Below, one piece after another: positions 63,846 to 64,000 of a stretch of DNA of 64,000 bases; positions within the stretch are counted from its first letter, which is position 1, and the number at the start of each line of letters is the position of its first letter. A model generated the notes under the pieces. That model was not told the origin of the DNA. It made no database searches and saw only the letters and a list, made by a program, of their open reading frames with translations. The stretch comes from Ridgeia piscesae (Eukaryota; Annelida; Polychaeta; Sabellida; Siboglinidae), in NCBI GenBank assembly GCA_025642075.2, contig JAODUO010000127.1, positions 302,501-366,500 of the forward strand, given 5' to 3'. The position numbers were made by a program, and so were the translations under genes.

Positions 63846-64000
63846 CAGCCACGATTCAACAATAGTGTAGTATTTTGATCTTTTAAAATATGTTCCAGCC
63901 ATAAGAGGGGGGAGTGATTCACCGCTCAATTCTCTCAGGTGGGAGAAATGCCCTCCGTAAAGTGTGACATACATTAAATGGACTCAGAACCTGGGAAATG

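Overview
This window looks like nuclear DNA of an invertebrate animal, probably marine. It has intron-rich genes with GT-AG splice sites, many non-LTR retrotransposon ends, tRNA-derived SINEs, DNA-transposon remnants and a very high load of micro- and minisatellites. No bacterial or viral gene organisation is visible. The phylum cannot be settled from the sequence alone; a lophotrochozoan or amphioxus-like animal would fit. Only two genes can be built with confidence, both on the minus strand.

Gene 1 (about 14,918 down to 433) encodes a secreted CUB-domain trypsin-like serine protease. It has a signal-peptide exon, a short linker exon, two CUB exons and four protease exons. All three catalytic residues and a trypsin-type Asp189 are present. 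Splice phases agree from 7,422 down to the stop codon. They do not agree between the first two exons and the CUB exon, so one small exon is probably missing from the model. Its introns hold a GAC-type array (645-1186), a foldback element (about 1,968-2,440), a 20-bp minisatellite (about 3,420-3,747) and a 1.4-kb CTA/CTG array (4,089-5,520). That last array begins directly at the 5' splice site of the exon carrying the catalytic histidine.

From about 15,000 to 40,300 I see no convincing host gene. The stretch is a mosaic of SINEs, LINE 3' ends (a nest at 21.2-22.4 kb), a palindromic MITE pair (16.7 and 19.2 kb), a hAT-like nonautonomous element (29.7-30.95 kb), a truncated MADF-type transposon ORF (35.0 kb) and long simple repeats, including about 160 perfect AC units at 38.4 kb. 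Two isolated coding-like blocks (18.8 and 25.2 kb) are recorded at low confidence.

Gene 2 (63,082 down to 40,319; the 5' end lies beyond the window) is a homologue of STKLD1 (SgK071), a kinase-like protein with a C-terminal ARM/HEAT-type helical region. Twelve exons join in phase: a kinase C-lobe with intact HRD-type loop and DFG, then helical repeats, then a last exon that adds a tail of about 14 decapeptide repeats. One intron uses a GC donor. Several of its introns carry tandem arrays lying next to 5' splice sites, and in two of them each repeat unit contains a copy of the exon-end/donor junction. An inverted-repeat transposon with perfect 35-bp ends (47,105-49,542) and a CR1/L2-like LINE fragment (about 49,850-50,165) sit inside another of its introns.

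The two genes show no evident functional link. The most unusual feature of the window is the association of tandem arrays with donor splice sites.
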